Assembly: GCF_000423925.1 (NCBI RefSeq) | Contig: NZ_KE384105.1 | Span: forward strand, 107,981-171,980 | DNA length: 64,000 nucleotides | From: Butyrivibrio sp. VCD2006 | Lineage (GTDB): Bacteria; Bacillota; Clostridia; Lachnospirales; Lachnospiraceae | Direction: 5' to 3' | Shown: positions 17,047-26,134 of the stretch, in pieces | Numbering within the stretch: the first letter of the stretch is position 1 | Layout: each line of letters starts with the position of its first letter | The notes under the pieces: model-generated | Seen by the model: only the letters and a program-made list of their open reading frames with translations | Databases searched by the model: none | What the model was told of the DNA's origin: nothing | Made by a program: the position numbers and the translations under genes

Positions 17047-18014
17047 TTTGAAACCAGTGTATCCAATATTTCAAGCACTTTCGCAAAATACTGCTTTCTG
17101 CTCTCATCATCTGCATTAAAAATCTCATGCCTTGATTTTTCAAAATGAATAAACTTCGCATCCGGTACAAGCTCGGCAAACTTAGTGTACCCCTCGGGAT
17201 TAATAAGGTGATCCTGCCCTGCGGTAAATACTGTAATCGGAATTTTCAGGGAAGGCGCTCCCTTCATGATCCTGTCTGTCACCTTTAGACTCGCCAGGGC
17301 CCATCCGATTGATGCGCCATAGGTCTGATAGTGCCAATCCTTTTTCCTCATCTCAAACATGTAATCGTAGCGCGCTTTTGAAAGCGTACTGCTATTCTCA
17401 AATACCGGCGTAGGATCAAAGTGGCGCTGTCCGGGGGCGATTGTCTTGCGCTTCCCAAATAGAAATGAATAAATACTAAGCAGCTTTATAAGTAATGGCG
17501 ATGTATTGTTTTTCATTTTAAGCATCGGCGAGCTTAGAATAGCAGCATCGAAGTAGTTTTTATATTTTTCCAAAAACAGCGTCGACACCGCTCCTCCCAT
17601 GGAATGTGCAAGAAGGATTTTCTTTAAACCTTCAGTCTCAGGGAAAACCACTTTATCAAGGAAGCTCTTAAGGTCCTCTACATAGGTATCATAATCATCT
17701 ATGAAAACCACATCCGGCTCTTTAAGCTTACCCTCGGAATATCCGTGTCCTCTCTGCTCCAGAAAATAAACCGCATAGCCCGATTTGTAGAGATACCACG
17801 CATACTCATGATATTTTCCGAAAAATTCGCAAAAGCCATGGACAATAGTTATCACCGCCCTGGGGGCTTCTGGTACGGCACAGTAAAACCTTAGCTTCGT
17901 TCCGTCAAAGGAGCTAAAATCCCCCTGCTTAGTGGAGGTATTTTGCCACTGCAGATTTTCACTCTGCATCACTTCAAGAAAATCATCTTCACCAAGAAAA
18001 TCAATTTTGTTCAT
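17025..18014 (-). CDS. Alpha/beta hydrolase, lysophospholipase/monoacylglycerol lipase-like
   Basis: 329 residues of the Hydrolase_4 group. The nucleophile elbow is AHSMGGA, the oxyanion region VHGFCEFFGKYHEYA, and the later acid and base are in TAGQDHLINPEGY and FEKSRHEIF. No signal peptide, so cytosolic or peripheral. It begins inside the end of the upstream GDPD gene (14-bp overlap), implying coupled translation and a shared role in glycerolipid or phosphodiester breakdown. Confidence 0.87.
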   Translation of the reverse strand: MNKIDFLGEDDFLEVMQSENLQWQNTSTKQGDFSSFDGTKLRFYCAVPEAPRAVITIVHGFCEFFGKYHEYAWYLYKSGYAVYFLEQRGHGYSEGKLKEPDVVFIDDYDTYVEDLKSFLDKVVFPETEGLKKILLAHSMGGAVSTLFLEKYKNYFDAAILSSPMLKMKNNTSPLLIKLLSIYSFLFGKRKTIAPGQRHFDPTPVFENSSTLSKARYDYMFEMRKKDWHYQTYGASIGWALASLKVTDRIMKGAPSLKIPITVFTAGQDHLINPEGYTKFAELVPDAKFIHFEKSRHEIFNADDESRKQYFAKVLEILDTLVSKQDSQNF

Positions 18015-18732
18015 AAATCTTCCTTGCCTTATCCGGATAATTGGTTATAACAGCATTAACACCAAGCTCTCTGCATCTCAAAAGTGCACTTTCCGAATTG
18101 ACCGTCCATACATTCACATCGATTCCAAACATATCGCAATCAGCCATAAAATCAGGATATTGCAGATTATAAAAAGCGGGATGCAGCGCGTTTACTTCAT
18201 TTTCGGCAGCATAACCGGGCATATTAAGAGGCCCGTCAGCATACAAAAAGCCAACCTTCGCATCAGGATCAATCTCCTTAATCTTCATCACCGAATAATG
18301 GTTAAACGAGGAATAGATCACTCTGTCCTGAAAGCCCTTCTTTTTCGTCAAGGCTACGATTTTTTCCTCAAGATCAGGATAAAAAATCTCTCCGGTTTTA
18401 AGCTCAATGTTAATAGTAAGCCCTGTGGGATCAAGAAGTTCAAAGACCTCCTCCATCGTAGGAATTTTAGTTCCTTCAAAAGCAAGATTTCCATTACAGA
18501 AATCATATTTCAAAAGCTCATCATAGGTGTAGTCCTTAATAAATCCTGCACCGGTGCTTGTCCTGTCGATTTTTTCATCGTGACATACAACTATCACATC
18601 ATCCTTAGTGAGCTGAATATCGAGCTCTACTCCGTCAGCTTTCATGTCAGCTGCAAGCTTAAAAGATGGAAGTGTGTTTTCTGGCGCGTGGCCGCTTGCT
18701 CCTCTGTGCGCCCATATAAGTGGATTGCTCAT
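18001..18732 (-). CDS. Glycerophosphodiester phosphodiesterase
   Basis: 243 residues, full GDPD TIM-barrel length. HRGASGHAPENT supplies the catalytic His and Glu, GVELDIQLTKD the metal ligands, and CHDEKIDRTSTG the second His. Cleaves glycerophosphodiesters to glycerol-3-phosphate and an alcohol. No signal peptide, so cytosolic. Couples with the overlapping lipase gene downstream. AAAGGAAT precedes the ATG. Confidence 0.93.
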   Translation of the reverse strand: MSNPLIWAHRGASGHAPENTLPSFKLAADMKADGVELDIQLTKDDVIVVCHDEKIDRTSTGAGFIKDYTYDELLKYDFCNGNLAFEGTKIPTMEEVFELLDPTGLTINIELKTGEIFYPDLEEKIVALTKKKGFQDRVIYSSFNHYSVMKIKEIDPDAKVGFLYADGPLNMPGYAAENEVNALHPAFYNLQYPDFMADCDMFGIDVNVWTVNSESALLRCRELGVNAVITNYPDKARKIYEQN

Positions 18733-18749
18733 ATTATTCCTTTCTGCCG

Positions 18750-18940
18750 CCCCTCATCCGGCACTTCGTGCCACCTTCCCCCAAAGGGGGAAGGCTTTAA
18801 TTTCTATTCTTCACGTGCCACCTTCCCCCAAAGGAGGAAGGCTTTAATTTCTATTCTTCACGTGCCACCTTCCCCCAAAGGAGGAAGGCTTTAATTTCTA
18901 TTCTTCACGTGCCATCTCCCCTCCATCTGAGGGAAGCTTT
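18750..18940. repeat. Tandem array of the dispersed palindromic repeat (four units, 47 bp)
   Basis: Starts CCCTCATCCGG with a GGCACTTCGTGCC hairpin, then repeats a unit containing ACGTGCCACCTTCCCCC and GAGGAAGGC at a 47-bp period (reference G at 18770, 18817, 18864, 18911). The last copy is degenerate. It is the same family as at 6142 but with different unit detail, so each array seems to have expanded independently. Confidence 0.85.
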
Positions 18941-19005
18941 AAAGTGTACTACTCATAGTTTTCTTAATTGCCACCTATTTTGTGTCAGTTTACTCAATAG
19001 CATTA

Positions 19006-20487
19006 TTACGAAAATCTGCTGGCGTGCTCCGGATTCCAGAGATTTTCATATTTAAATCCGGTCACCTTTTCGCATATCTTCTTTTCTTCCTCTGTTATTA
19101 CCGATGTAACCTCGCCCTTTCTTCTGGCAATTTCCTTCTGAACGATGGCGAATTCTTTTCCGGTAAGCGGGAATATCACAGCAACGACAAAAAGAAGTGT
19201 AATAAGAATTGCAGGAACCATGATATAGATCATCGAAATTCCGTGCTGCGTCGCAACGCTCTGTCTTGCGCCCTGGTTTGCAAGCACTTCATCATAGCCT
19301 ACAGCAGATAACAGGAATCCTATTACTGCCGCTGATACACCTGATGATATCTTTCTCACAAAGGTTGCCATGCCGGATACGATTCCGGGCCTTCTGACAG
19401 AGGTAATGAGCTCATCAACCTCAGCCATATCCGCCATTATCGCAAATATGCTGGTGAGAGTTGCCGCATTTCCTATACCAATAAGCGCTGTCATTGCCAG
19501 GATAGGAACGATATTTGCTCCTTCGTATGAAAAAGCGAGAAGTCCAAGTGTTCCTAAAAGTCTTACAGGAGCACCGATAAGAATCGTGGTTCTCTTGGAT
19601 GTGTGGCTCATCACAGGGCCCCAGATCAGCATACCTGTCAACTGTGAAATCAAAAGCACTGCCATCAGATATGTGAAATATCCGTTTGAATAGCCGTTAA
19701 GCACATCATCAACATAGTACACAGCCATACCGGACACGAAATCCATGCCGCACTGCCCAAACAAATACAGTCCCAGGAAAAGCCTGAAGGATCTGCTCTT
19801 TAACACACTTACAGACTGAGGAAAGCTCTCTGCAAGCGTTGTTTTTACAGGTTCCTTTTTCTTCTCCCAGGTTCCAAGGAAGGTTACCATGGATGTGATG
19901 AAAAACAGAATACTGAAGATCACCGCACATTTAAGATACAATGCCGTATTCAGATTATCTGTGATGATGAAGGTCGGCACCAGGCCGCACACCATTGATC
20001 CCAGGGTTGACCATATCATCCTCACATTTGAAAATCTGGCACGCATGGTGTAATCGTCCATCATGTCAGGCAAAAGCCCATTGTACGGCACCATAAGAAT
20101 AGTAAAGCCTGTCGAAAACAGACAGTACATAATCAGATAAAAGATATAAAGAACTACCACTGACTTTGTGGGAATTGTCAGCCACAAAATAAGGAAGGTC
20201 AGCGCTGACACAAAGCCACCAATCAGAATGTAAAATCTCTTCGGTCCAAACTTTGATGTGGTCCTGTCCGCAATATTTCCCATCATGGGATCCGTCACGG
20301 CATCCCACACCTTTCCCACAAGAGGAATCGTTCCCGCAAGTGCGGTGGGCATTCCAAGCGCCTTTGTCATGAACACAGCAAAAAATGTGTTAATAATGAC
20401 AAAAGCTCCCCCATTGTAAAACTCAGCCATTCCGAACATCATTCTGTGAAGAAAGTTATAGTTCGGTTTTCTTCCATAATATTCCAT
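19006..20487 (-). CDS. GPH-family sugar:cation symporter (MFS)
   Basis: 493 residues from ATG 20487 (AAGGGG 9 nt upstream; the longer frame to 20580 is not supported). Twelve hydrophobic helices, with the glycoside-pentoside-hexuronide signature GKVWDAVTDPMMGNIADRT near residue 70. Takes up a glycoside or hexuronide with a cation; the sugar cannot be told from sequence. No glycosidase adjoins it. Confidence 0.88.
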   Translation of the reverse strand: MEYYGRKPNYNFLHRMMFGMAEFYNGGAFVIINTFFAVFMTKALGMPTALAGTIPLVGKVWDAVTDPMMGNIADRTTSKFGPKRFYILIGGFVSALTFLILWLTIPTKSVVVLYIFYLIMYCLFSTGFTILMVPYNGLLPDMMDDYTMRARFSNVRMIWSTLGSMVCGLVPTFIITDNLNTALYLKCAVIFSILFFITSMVTFLGTWEKKKEPVKTTLAESFPQSVSVLKSRSFRLFLGLYLFGQCGMDFVSGMAVYYVDDVLNGYSNGYFTYLMAVLLISQLTGMLIWGPVMSHTSKRTTILIGAPVRLLGTLGLLAFSYEGANIVPILAMTALIGIGNAATLTSIFAIMADMAEVDELITSVRRPGIVSGMATFVRKISSGVSAAVIGFLLSAVGYDEVLANQGARQSVATQHGISMIYIMVPAILITLLFVVAVIFPLTGKEFAIVQKEIARRKGEVTSVITEEEKKICEKVTGFKYENLWNPEHASRFS

Positions 20488-20551
20488 TGTTTTATACCCC
20501 TTAAAGTTTTTTACCCTACATTTAGTATAGACTCCCTCCGGGTTTCGTTCA

Positions 20552-20584
20552 ATGAAAAAGGGACGCCTCATCGCAGGCATCCCT
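20552..20584 (-). terminator. Terminator of the CarD-family gene
   Basis: A 9-bp stem (20559-20567 with 20576-20584, one mismatch), 8-nt loop and minus-strand TTTTTC tail lie 36 bp after the stop codon at 20620. Confidence 0.8.
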
Positions 20585-20619
20585 TAATAAAATCTTATTT
20601 ATTTAACCGGCTTTATACC

Positions 20620-21132
20620 TTATGCAAGTGTAAGCTGTGAAAGCTCACTGATTACGCGCTCTTTTACAATATCAAGCTTGGACTCCATTGAGTAAGCTAT
20701 CTCAGAATAAAGAAGCTTCTCAGCGATTCCGAGGTATTTCTCATCCATTGATGCGAACTTCTTACCTTCTGCAGCTCTTGTAGCCTTAATCTTGCGAAGA
20801 GACTTAACAAGACACATCATCTCCGGAGCCTTATTTCTCTTGATAACTTCAACGATAACGGCCTCAGCCTTCTTCCCCTGAGGAATATCATAAACCTCAA
20901 GCTCATCGATCTCATCGATAAGCTCCTCAGCCTCGTCAGCATCAATAGCGTCACGCATTTTCTCCTCTGCTCCGTCAACCGGAACATAGAGAACCCCCTT
21001 GGAATCTATGCTGGATACCATGCTGTAGTACAGAGTTTCATTACCTCTCTCGAGAAAGGACGGGACAAGAATGTCTTTTACTTCACAAAGTCCATGGTTA
21101 CCATAAACGACGCAATCTCCTCTACTCAGCAT
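20620..21132 (-). CDS. CarD/CdnL-family transcription regulator
   Basis: 170 residues. The N-terminal CarD/TRCF RNA-polymerase-interacting domain (GDCVVYGNHGLCEVKDI, then YYSMVSSIDSKGVLYVPVDGAEEKMRD) is followed by an all-helical C-terminal DNA-binding part. CarD proteins bind the polymerase beta subunit and stabilise open complexes at promoters, often of rRNA. Monocistronic, with its own terminator. AGGAGGAAT precedes the ATG. Confidence 0.9.
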   Translation of the reverse strand: MLSRGDCVVYGNHGLCEVKDILVPSFLERGNETLYYSMVSSIDSKGVLYVPVDGAEEKMRDAIDADEAEELIDEIDELEVYDIPQGKKAEAVIVEVIKRNKAPEMMCLVKSLRKIKATRAAEGKKFASMDEKYLGIAEKLLYSEIAYSMESKLDIVKERVISELSQLTLA

Positions 21133-21335
21133 ATTTTATTCCTCCTAAAACGCAAAACAAAAAACAAGGGCGACACTAGAACAATCATAGCAATTTCTTA
21201 CGAAAAATGTAATATATTGGCCCGTTTTTTAAGAAAACCTTAAGAAATATACTCAGTTATAGAATCTATATATAACAAGATATATGGTCCTTCTTTTTCG
21301 CGCAATTTCTGCGAGCTGCGCATCCAAAGCGGGCG

Positions 21336-21394
21336 TTTTTTGTCGCAGACAAAAAAGAAGACCCGACGGAGGTATACTCTCGTCAGGCCGTCTT
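21336..21394 (-). terminator. Double hairpin/terminator between the CarD gene and the unknown gene
   Basis: A stem built from AAGAC/GTCTT and CCTGACG/CGTCGGG (21358-21394) is followed on the minus strand by TTTTTT. That T run itself pairs with AAAAAA in a second hairpin with a GTC/GAC core (21336-21356). The rest of the 21133-21450 gap holds further GC-rich short inverted repeats (about 21299-21335) and no gene I can support. Confidence 0.65.
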
Positions 21395-21450
21395 TGCTAC
21401 AACAACTATATTAAGAAAGGAAAGGAGGAATTTATTACTCTTGAAACCAA

Positions 21451-21906
21451 TTAAAGTGCTTCGCCCAGCTTCGTGTACATAAAGCCTGTATCCTGGCAAA
21501 ACTTCTGTAGTGTCTGCCCATAGAGCTTCATGTAGGCATCCTCTTTATATTGCGCATCATGCGCAAGGAAAAGAATAACCTGTCCGCTCTTAAGGTCAAA
21601 TTCGAAGTCGGTGGTCGGATCAAGTGCATCTATGTCCTTAAAGGACAGCCCGTACTTCTCTCTGCATACATCATCGCGGTTCTCCACATCATGAGCTTCC
21701 TGAATAATCTGGTTTTTGAATTTTCTCATGTCGTCAAGCTGATGGAGAACGATGAACTCTGCCACGGTAAGTGACGATATTTCGTATCCGCCAAGCTTCA
21801 TGTCGCCGACAACTTTTCCAAAATCTATGGTCGCAGCTGCGAAAGGATCTACTTTCTGTCCACCAACGTCCACACAAAAAACCGCATCGTATAAGCTTTG
21901 ATTCAT
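21451..21906 (-). CDS. Hypothetical protein
   Basis: 151 residues, acidic, with no signal peptide or membrane helix. I do not recognise the family. It has a regular alternation of hydrophobic and charged residues, a helical centre (LHQLDDMRKFKNQIIQEAHD) and the stretch SGQVILFLAHDAQYKEDAYM. It starts ATGAATCAAAG after AGGAGGCC about 8 nt upstream. It is followed by a strong terminator and lies 150 bp downstream of the DUF1846 stop codon, so it is probably its own unit. Confidence 0.6.
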   Translation of the reverse strand: MNQSLYDAVFCVDVGGQKVDPFAAATIDFGKVVGDMKLGGYEISSLTVAEFIVLHQLDDMRKFKNQIIQEAHDVENRDDVCREKYGLSFKDIDALDPTTDFEFDLKSGQVILFLAHDAQYKEDAYMKLYGQTLQKFCQDTGFMYTKLGEAL

Positions 21907-22056
21907 ACTCTTAGGCCTCCTGCACTCGCCGATACAACTTCCATAGTGTAATTATAGCACGCTGTCTTATAAACAATTCTTATAAATCAATAAAAAAACG
22001 CTAAAATTGTGCTGATTAAACGTTAGATAATGATTAAATCCTCGTCATCACAGTAA

Positions 22057-23541
22057 TTAGCCGTGGAAGAGCTTCTTAGTCTGGTATTTGGGTTCGCAGG
22101 TGAGGTTGACTCCGAGTTTGTGGAAGGTGGATTCATCCACAGGTGAAAGGATAACGGTTGAGTGTACCTCTGCACCTCTGAGTTTGTCGACCTGTTCGAG
22201 AGCTCTCTTTGCCTGCTCATCTGTTGCGGCACAAATTGTGAGCGCAATAAGGATTTCACCTACATGGAGGTGAGGGTTGTGTCCGCCGAGCTGCTGCGTC
22301 TTAAGGTTCTGGATAGGCTCAATTATTGTAGGAGCGATGAGGTCAACATCATCAGGAACACCTGCCATTACCTTGAGGGCATTGAGCATCATGGCACTTG
22401 TTGCACCCATGAGCGCACTGGTCTTTCCGGTTACAACCTGACCGTCAGGCAGCTCGATTGCTGCTGCGGGAGTACCTGTAAGTTCAGCCTTTAAATTAGC
22501 TGCTGCTACAACAGGTCTGTCCTGAATACTGCAACCGGCTTTCTGCATAATAATCTCAAGTGTGTCAATTCTATCCTGAGAGCTGTCGCCCTTTCTCTTT
22601 TCACAGAGCTCTTTGTAATAACGTCTGATTATCTCCTGTTTTCCTGCTGCCTGAGCCGCCTCATCATCGATGATGCAGTTACCTGCCATGTTAACGCCCA
22701 TATCAGTAGGTGACTTATAGGGTGAGTCGCCATAGATTTCCTTGAACATTGTGTTGAGAACAGGGAAAACAGCAACATCTCTGTTGTAATTAACAGTGGT
22801 CTCTCCATAAGCCTCGAGATGATAAGGATCGATCATGTTCATATCAGCAAGATCTACAGTTGCTGCCTCGTAGGCGAGGTTTACAGGATGCTGAAGCGGG
22901 ATGTTCCAGATAGGGAAGGTCTCGAATTTAGCATATCCTGCCTTAACTCCATGTCTGTGTTCATGGTAAAGCTGTGAGAGACAAACAGCCATTTTTCCGC
23001 TTCCGGGGCCGGGTGCAGTTACAACTACAAGAGAGTGCTTGGTCTCAATGTATTCGTTTTTACCATATCCCTCCTCACTGATGATAAGCGGAATATTTGA
23101 AGGATAACCGGGAATTGTGTAATGTCTGTACACCTTAAGTCCCAATGATTCAAGCTTTTTCTGATAAGCGACAACCTGCTCTGTGCCGTCATATCTTGTA
23201 AGCACAACTGAGCCGACATAGAGTCCATAACCATGGAAAGCATCTATCAGACGAAGAACATCCATGTCATAGGTGATACCAAGATCGCCTCTCACCTTAT
23301 TCTTCTCAATGTCGTTTGAGTTGATGACAATTACAATCTCAACATCCTCTTTGAGCTGAGTGAGCATGCGGATTTTTGAATCCGGCTGAAAGCCCGGTAG
23401 AACTCTTGAAGCGTGGTAATCATCAAAGAGCTTTCCACCGAATTCCATGTACAGTTTTCCACCAAACTTACCGATTCTCTCGCGGATCCTTTCTGACTGC
23501 ATCTGCAGATACTTGTCATTGTCAAAAGCCTGTTTCATCAT
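22057..23541 (-). CDS. DUF1846 domain-containing protein
   Basis: 494 residues from ATG 23541, which overlaps the rlmN stop codon (TAATG) and has GGAGG 10 nt upstream; the longer frame to 23595 lies inside rlmN. Length and sequence match the DUF1846 (UPF0371) family: FDNDKYLQMQSERIRERI at the N-terminus, VVTAPGPGSGKMAVCLSQLYHE (a P-loop-like Gly-rich turn) near the middle, and MNMIDPYHLEAYG. The function is not established. Translationally coupled to rlmN. Confidence 0.9.
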   Translation of the reverse strand: MMKQAFDNDKYLQMQSERIRERIGKFGGKLYMEFGGKLFDDYHASRVLPGFQPDSKIRMLTQLKEDVEIVIVINSNDIEKNKVRGDLGITYDMDVLRLIDAFHGYGLYVGSVVLTRYDGTEQVVAYQKKLESLGLKVYRHYTIPGYPSNIPLIISEEGYGKNEYIETKHSLVVVTAPGPGSGKMAVCLSQLYHEHRHGVKAGYAKFETFPIWNIPLQHPVNLAYEAATVDLADMNMIDPYHLEAYGETTVNYNRDVAVFPVLNTMFKEIYGDSPYKSPTDMGVNMAGNCIIDDEAAQAAGKQEIIRRYYKELCEKRKGDSSQDRIDTLEIIMQKAGCSIQDRPVVAAANLKAELTGTPAAAIELPDGQVVTGKTSALMGATSAMMLNALKVMAGVPDDVDLIAPTIIEPIQNLKTQQLGGHNPHLHVGEILIALTICAATDEQAKRALEQVDKLRGAEVHSTVILSPVDESTFHKLGVNLTCEPKYQTKKLFHG

Positions 23542-24587
23542 TATTTGTTTTCCTCCTGATTGTTCTCTATATGTCTTCTTCGAAGCTGGCCACAAGCTCC
23601 GTCTATATCTCTGCCCATCTCACGTCTGACCGTGGCATTTATGCGCCTCTTTTCCAGCATTCTCTTAAATGCCTGGACACGTTCAGCGGTGCTTTCTACG
23701 TAGTCTCTCTCTTTTATGGGATTCACCGGAATCAGATTCACAACGCAGTTCAGGTCTTTAAGTATACCTGCCAGTTCATCTGCGTCTTCATCGGTATCAT
23801 TGACGCCACCCACAAGTGAATATTCAAAGGTAAGCTGTCTACCGGTTTTGTCAAAGTAATATCTGCAGGCGTCCAAAAGCTCATCTATGGAATACTGGTT
23901 TGCAATCGGCATGAGCTCCTGCCTCTTTTGCTGATTAGATGCATGAAGCGAAATCGCAAGATTTATCGAAAGCTCCTCATCAGCCAGTTTTCTCATATTG
24001 GGCACAATTCCGCAGGTTGAAATCGTGAGATTACGCTGTCCCATATTGAGACCGTTTTCATCTGTTAAAAGTCTTACAAACTTCAATATATTATCATAGT
24101 TGTCAAGGGGTTCGCCGCTTCCCATTACAACGACTCTGGAAACCTTCTCTCCGGTGTCGCGCATTATGGCATAGATCTGATCCAGTATCTCGGAAGGAGC
24201 AAGATTCCTCTCCACTCCGTCTATAGTAGATGCGCAGAACCTGCATCCCATGCGGCATCCAACCTGTGAAGAGACACAGACGCTGTTTCCGAAGCGGTAT
24301 TTCATAAACACGCTTTCTATCAGATTGCCATCGGAAAGCTCAAAAAGATATTTCCTTGTTCCGTCAATCTTAGACTCCTGCACTCTTACGATTTTCAGGC
24401 AGACAAATTCGCATTCGGCGGTAAGCTTCTCCCTTAGGCCCTTCGAAAGATTGGTCATCTCTTCAAAGCTTCCGGCCTGCTTTTTGTGCATCCAGTCATA
24501 GATTTGCCCGGCTCGAAAGCCGGGCTCCCCCATGTCCTTGATTAAGCTTGTTAATTCGTCTTTGGTTAATGATTTTATATCTGTCAT
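23541..24587 (-). CDS. rlmN: 23S rRNA (adenine-2503-C2)-methyltransferase
   Basis: 348 residues. Radical-SAM enzyme methylating A2503 of 23S rRNA (and A37 of some tRNAs). The 4Fe-4S cluster cysteines are in CRMGCRFCAS, the SAM-binding GSGEPLDNYDN follows, and a C-terminal Cys in DIDGACGQLRR is expected to bind the methyl-RNA adduct. Normally follows rsmB in the fmt-yugP-rsmB-rlmN string; here 160 bp of repeats separate the two. Confidence 0.95.
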   Translation of the reverse strand: MTDIKSLTKDELTSLIKDMGEPGFRAGQIYDWMHKKQAGSFEEMTNLSKGLREKLTAECEFVCLKIVRVQESKIDGTRKYLFELSDGNLIESVFMKYRFGNSVCVSSQVGCRMGCRFCASTIDGVERNLAPSEILDQIYAIMRDTGEKVSRVVVMGSGEPLDNYDNILKFVRLLTDENGLNMGQRNLTISTCGIVPNMRKLADEELSINLAISLHASNQQKRQELMPIANQYSIDELLDACRYYFDKTGRQLTFEYSLVGGVNDTDEDADELAGILKDLNCVVNLIPVNPIKERDYVESTAERVQAFKRMLEKRRINATVRREMGRDIDGACGQLRRRHIENNQEENK

Positions 24588-24602
24588 GTTGTTCCTATAT
24601 TT

Positions 24603-24648
24603 CCCTCATCCGGCACTACGTGCCACCTTCTCCCAGAGGGAGAAGGCA
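24603..24648. repeat. Single copy of the dispersed palindromic repeat
   Basis: CCCTCATCCGG, the small hairpin GGCACTACGTGCC, then CCTTCTCCC/GGGAGAAGG. Located between rlmN and rsmB. Confidence 0.8.
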
Positions 24649-24664
24649 GGAATAATTATCTACA

Positions 24665-24760
24665 TTTTATGAGAATTAGTAATTCAAACATCTTTGTTTT
24701 ATGAGAATTGGTAATTCAAACATCTTTGTTTTATGAGAATTGGTAATTCAAGCATCTTTG
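24665..24760. repeat. 32-bp tandem repeat, three copies, reaching into the 3' end of rsmB
   Basis: Unit starts at 24665, 24697 and 24729 (TTTTATGAGAATTGG then TAATTCAAACATCTTTG). The third copy contains the rsmB stop codon and last codons, so the array looks like tandem duplication of the gene's very end. Confidence 0.8.
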
Positions 24761-26133
24761 CGACGGAACTTCGATATAAAGAAGCCGTCTGTTCCGTATT
24801 CGCCGGGTATAATCTGCACGTAGCCAAGAGCAGCTGTGGTTAACGCCTTCATAGGTTCAGGCAACCTGTCATCAAAGGGTACTGCTTCAAAGGGAAGATT
24901 TTCAAGGATCCAATTAAAATTGTCCTGATTCTCTTCCTGCGTCAGCGTGCATGTACTGTAGATAAGTATACCGCCGGGTTTAACATAATTCCATACATTG
25001 TTTAGAATACTTCTCTGCTTGGCCTGAAGACTCTGTATCGAGCTTAAATCCGTATTCATCTTTATGTCAGGCTTTCTTCCGATTACTCCAAGTCCGGAGC
25101 AGGGCAAATCGCAATACAGAACATCTGCCATGTTTTCCAGTGAAGCATCATGCCTTTCAGCATCATGAGTCTCAACCTTAACGTTACTTAGCTGCATTCG
25201 GTTAACGTTTTCACGTATCAAAAGGCACTTATTTTCAGATAAATCCCTTGCGATGACTTTTCCTGAATTTTTAAGGACATCAGCTGCATGGAGGCTCTTA
25301 CCTCCCGGTGCAGCACAGACATCAACGACTGTATTGCCCTTTTTGATCCCGGCCACCTCCGTCACAAGCATTGAACTGATATCCTGAACCATGAATGCGC
25401 CTTCCTGAAATCCCGGAAGATAAGCTATATTATCCGTATGGTAAAGATCCATAGCATATTGCAAAAGCGGGCTTGGTTTCATGACAATGTTTCCGTTATT
25501 TGCCTGCTTCATTTTTGCCAGAATATCGCGGAGCTGATCCGCTGAAAAGCTGCTTGAAAACCTAACTGTAACAGGTCTTGGCATCAGGAAAAAATTAAAA
25601 ATCTCAGCTGACTTTTTAAATCCGAATTGCTTAATAAACATATCAACAAGCCATTCGGGCTCAGAATATTTAATGGAAAGATGCCTTATTTTCGACTCAG
25701 CCGATCCATCAATAGGCGGCCACTCAATTTCATCCTTGTTTCTTGAGATATTTCGCAAAACTGCATTCACAAAGCCCTTTAAGCCTATAAAGCGGAGGCT
25801 CCCTGCAAGCTTAACAGATTCATTAACCGCAGCGGAATCCGGAACCGAATCCATGTACAGAATCTGAAAAGTGCCCATTCTAAGAATATACAAAATAAGC
25901 TTAGACATTTTATTAATGGGTGTTTTGGAATACTTCCCAATAATGTAATCAAGCGTGATTTGTCTCTCAATGGTTCCTTCAGCCAGATACTTGATGAAAG
26001 CCTTTTGTTTTGTGTCAAGAAAATCATATTTTGAGAGCGCAAGTTTGATAGCCGACTTTTGATAGGAGTCACTTTTCCCCATTTCGTTAAGAATATCCAG
26101 GGCTATGCGTCTTTCATTAGTTTTCCCTGCCAT
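24748..26133 (-). CDS. rsmB: 16S rRNA (cytosine-967-C5)-methyltransferase
   Basis: 461 residues. An N-terminal NusB-like RNA-binding domain (about 1-140) is followed by a SAM-dependent Fmu/NOL1 methyltransferase domain: VVDVCAAPGGKSLHAADVL for SAM, the catalytic Cys in DLPCSGLGVIGRKPDIK, and the second Cys in YSTCTLTQEEN. GGAGG lies immediately upstream of the ATG and within the last codons of the upstream protease gene, so the two are coupled. Confidence 0.95.
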   Translation of the reverse strand: MAGKTNERRIALDILNEMGKSDSYQKSAIKLALSKYDFLDTKQKAFIKYLAEGTIERQITLDYIIGKYSKTPINKMSKLILYILRMGTFQILYMDSVPDSAAVNESVKLAGSLRFIGLKGFVNAVLRNISRNKDEIEWPPIDGSAESKIRHLSIKYSEPEWLVDMFIKQFGFKKSAEIFNFFLMPRPVTVRFSSSFSADQLRDILAKMKQANNGNIVMKPSPLLQYAMDLYHTDNIAYLPGFQEGAFMVQDISSMLVTEVAGIKKGNTVVDVCAAPGGKSLHAADVLKNSGKVIARDLSENKCLLIRENVNRMQLSNVKVETHDAERHDASLENMADVLYCDLPCSGLGVIGRKPDIKMNTDLSSIQSLQAKQRSILNNVWNYVKPGGILIYSTCTLTQEENQDNFNWILENLPFEAVPFDDRLPEPMKALTTAALGYVQIIPGEYGTDGFFISKFRRKDA

Positions 26134-26134
26134 T

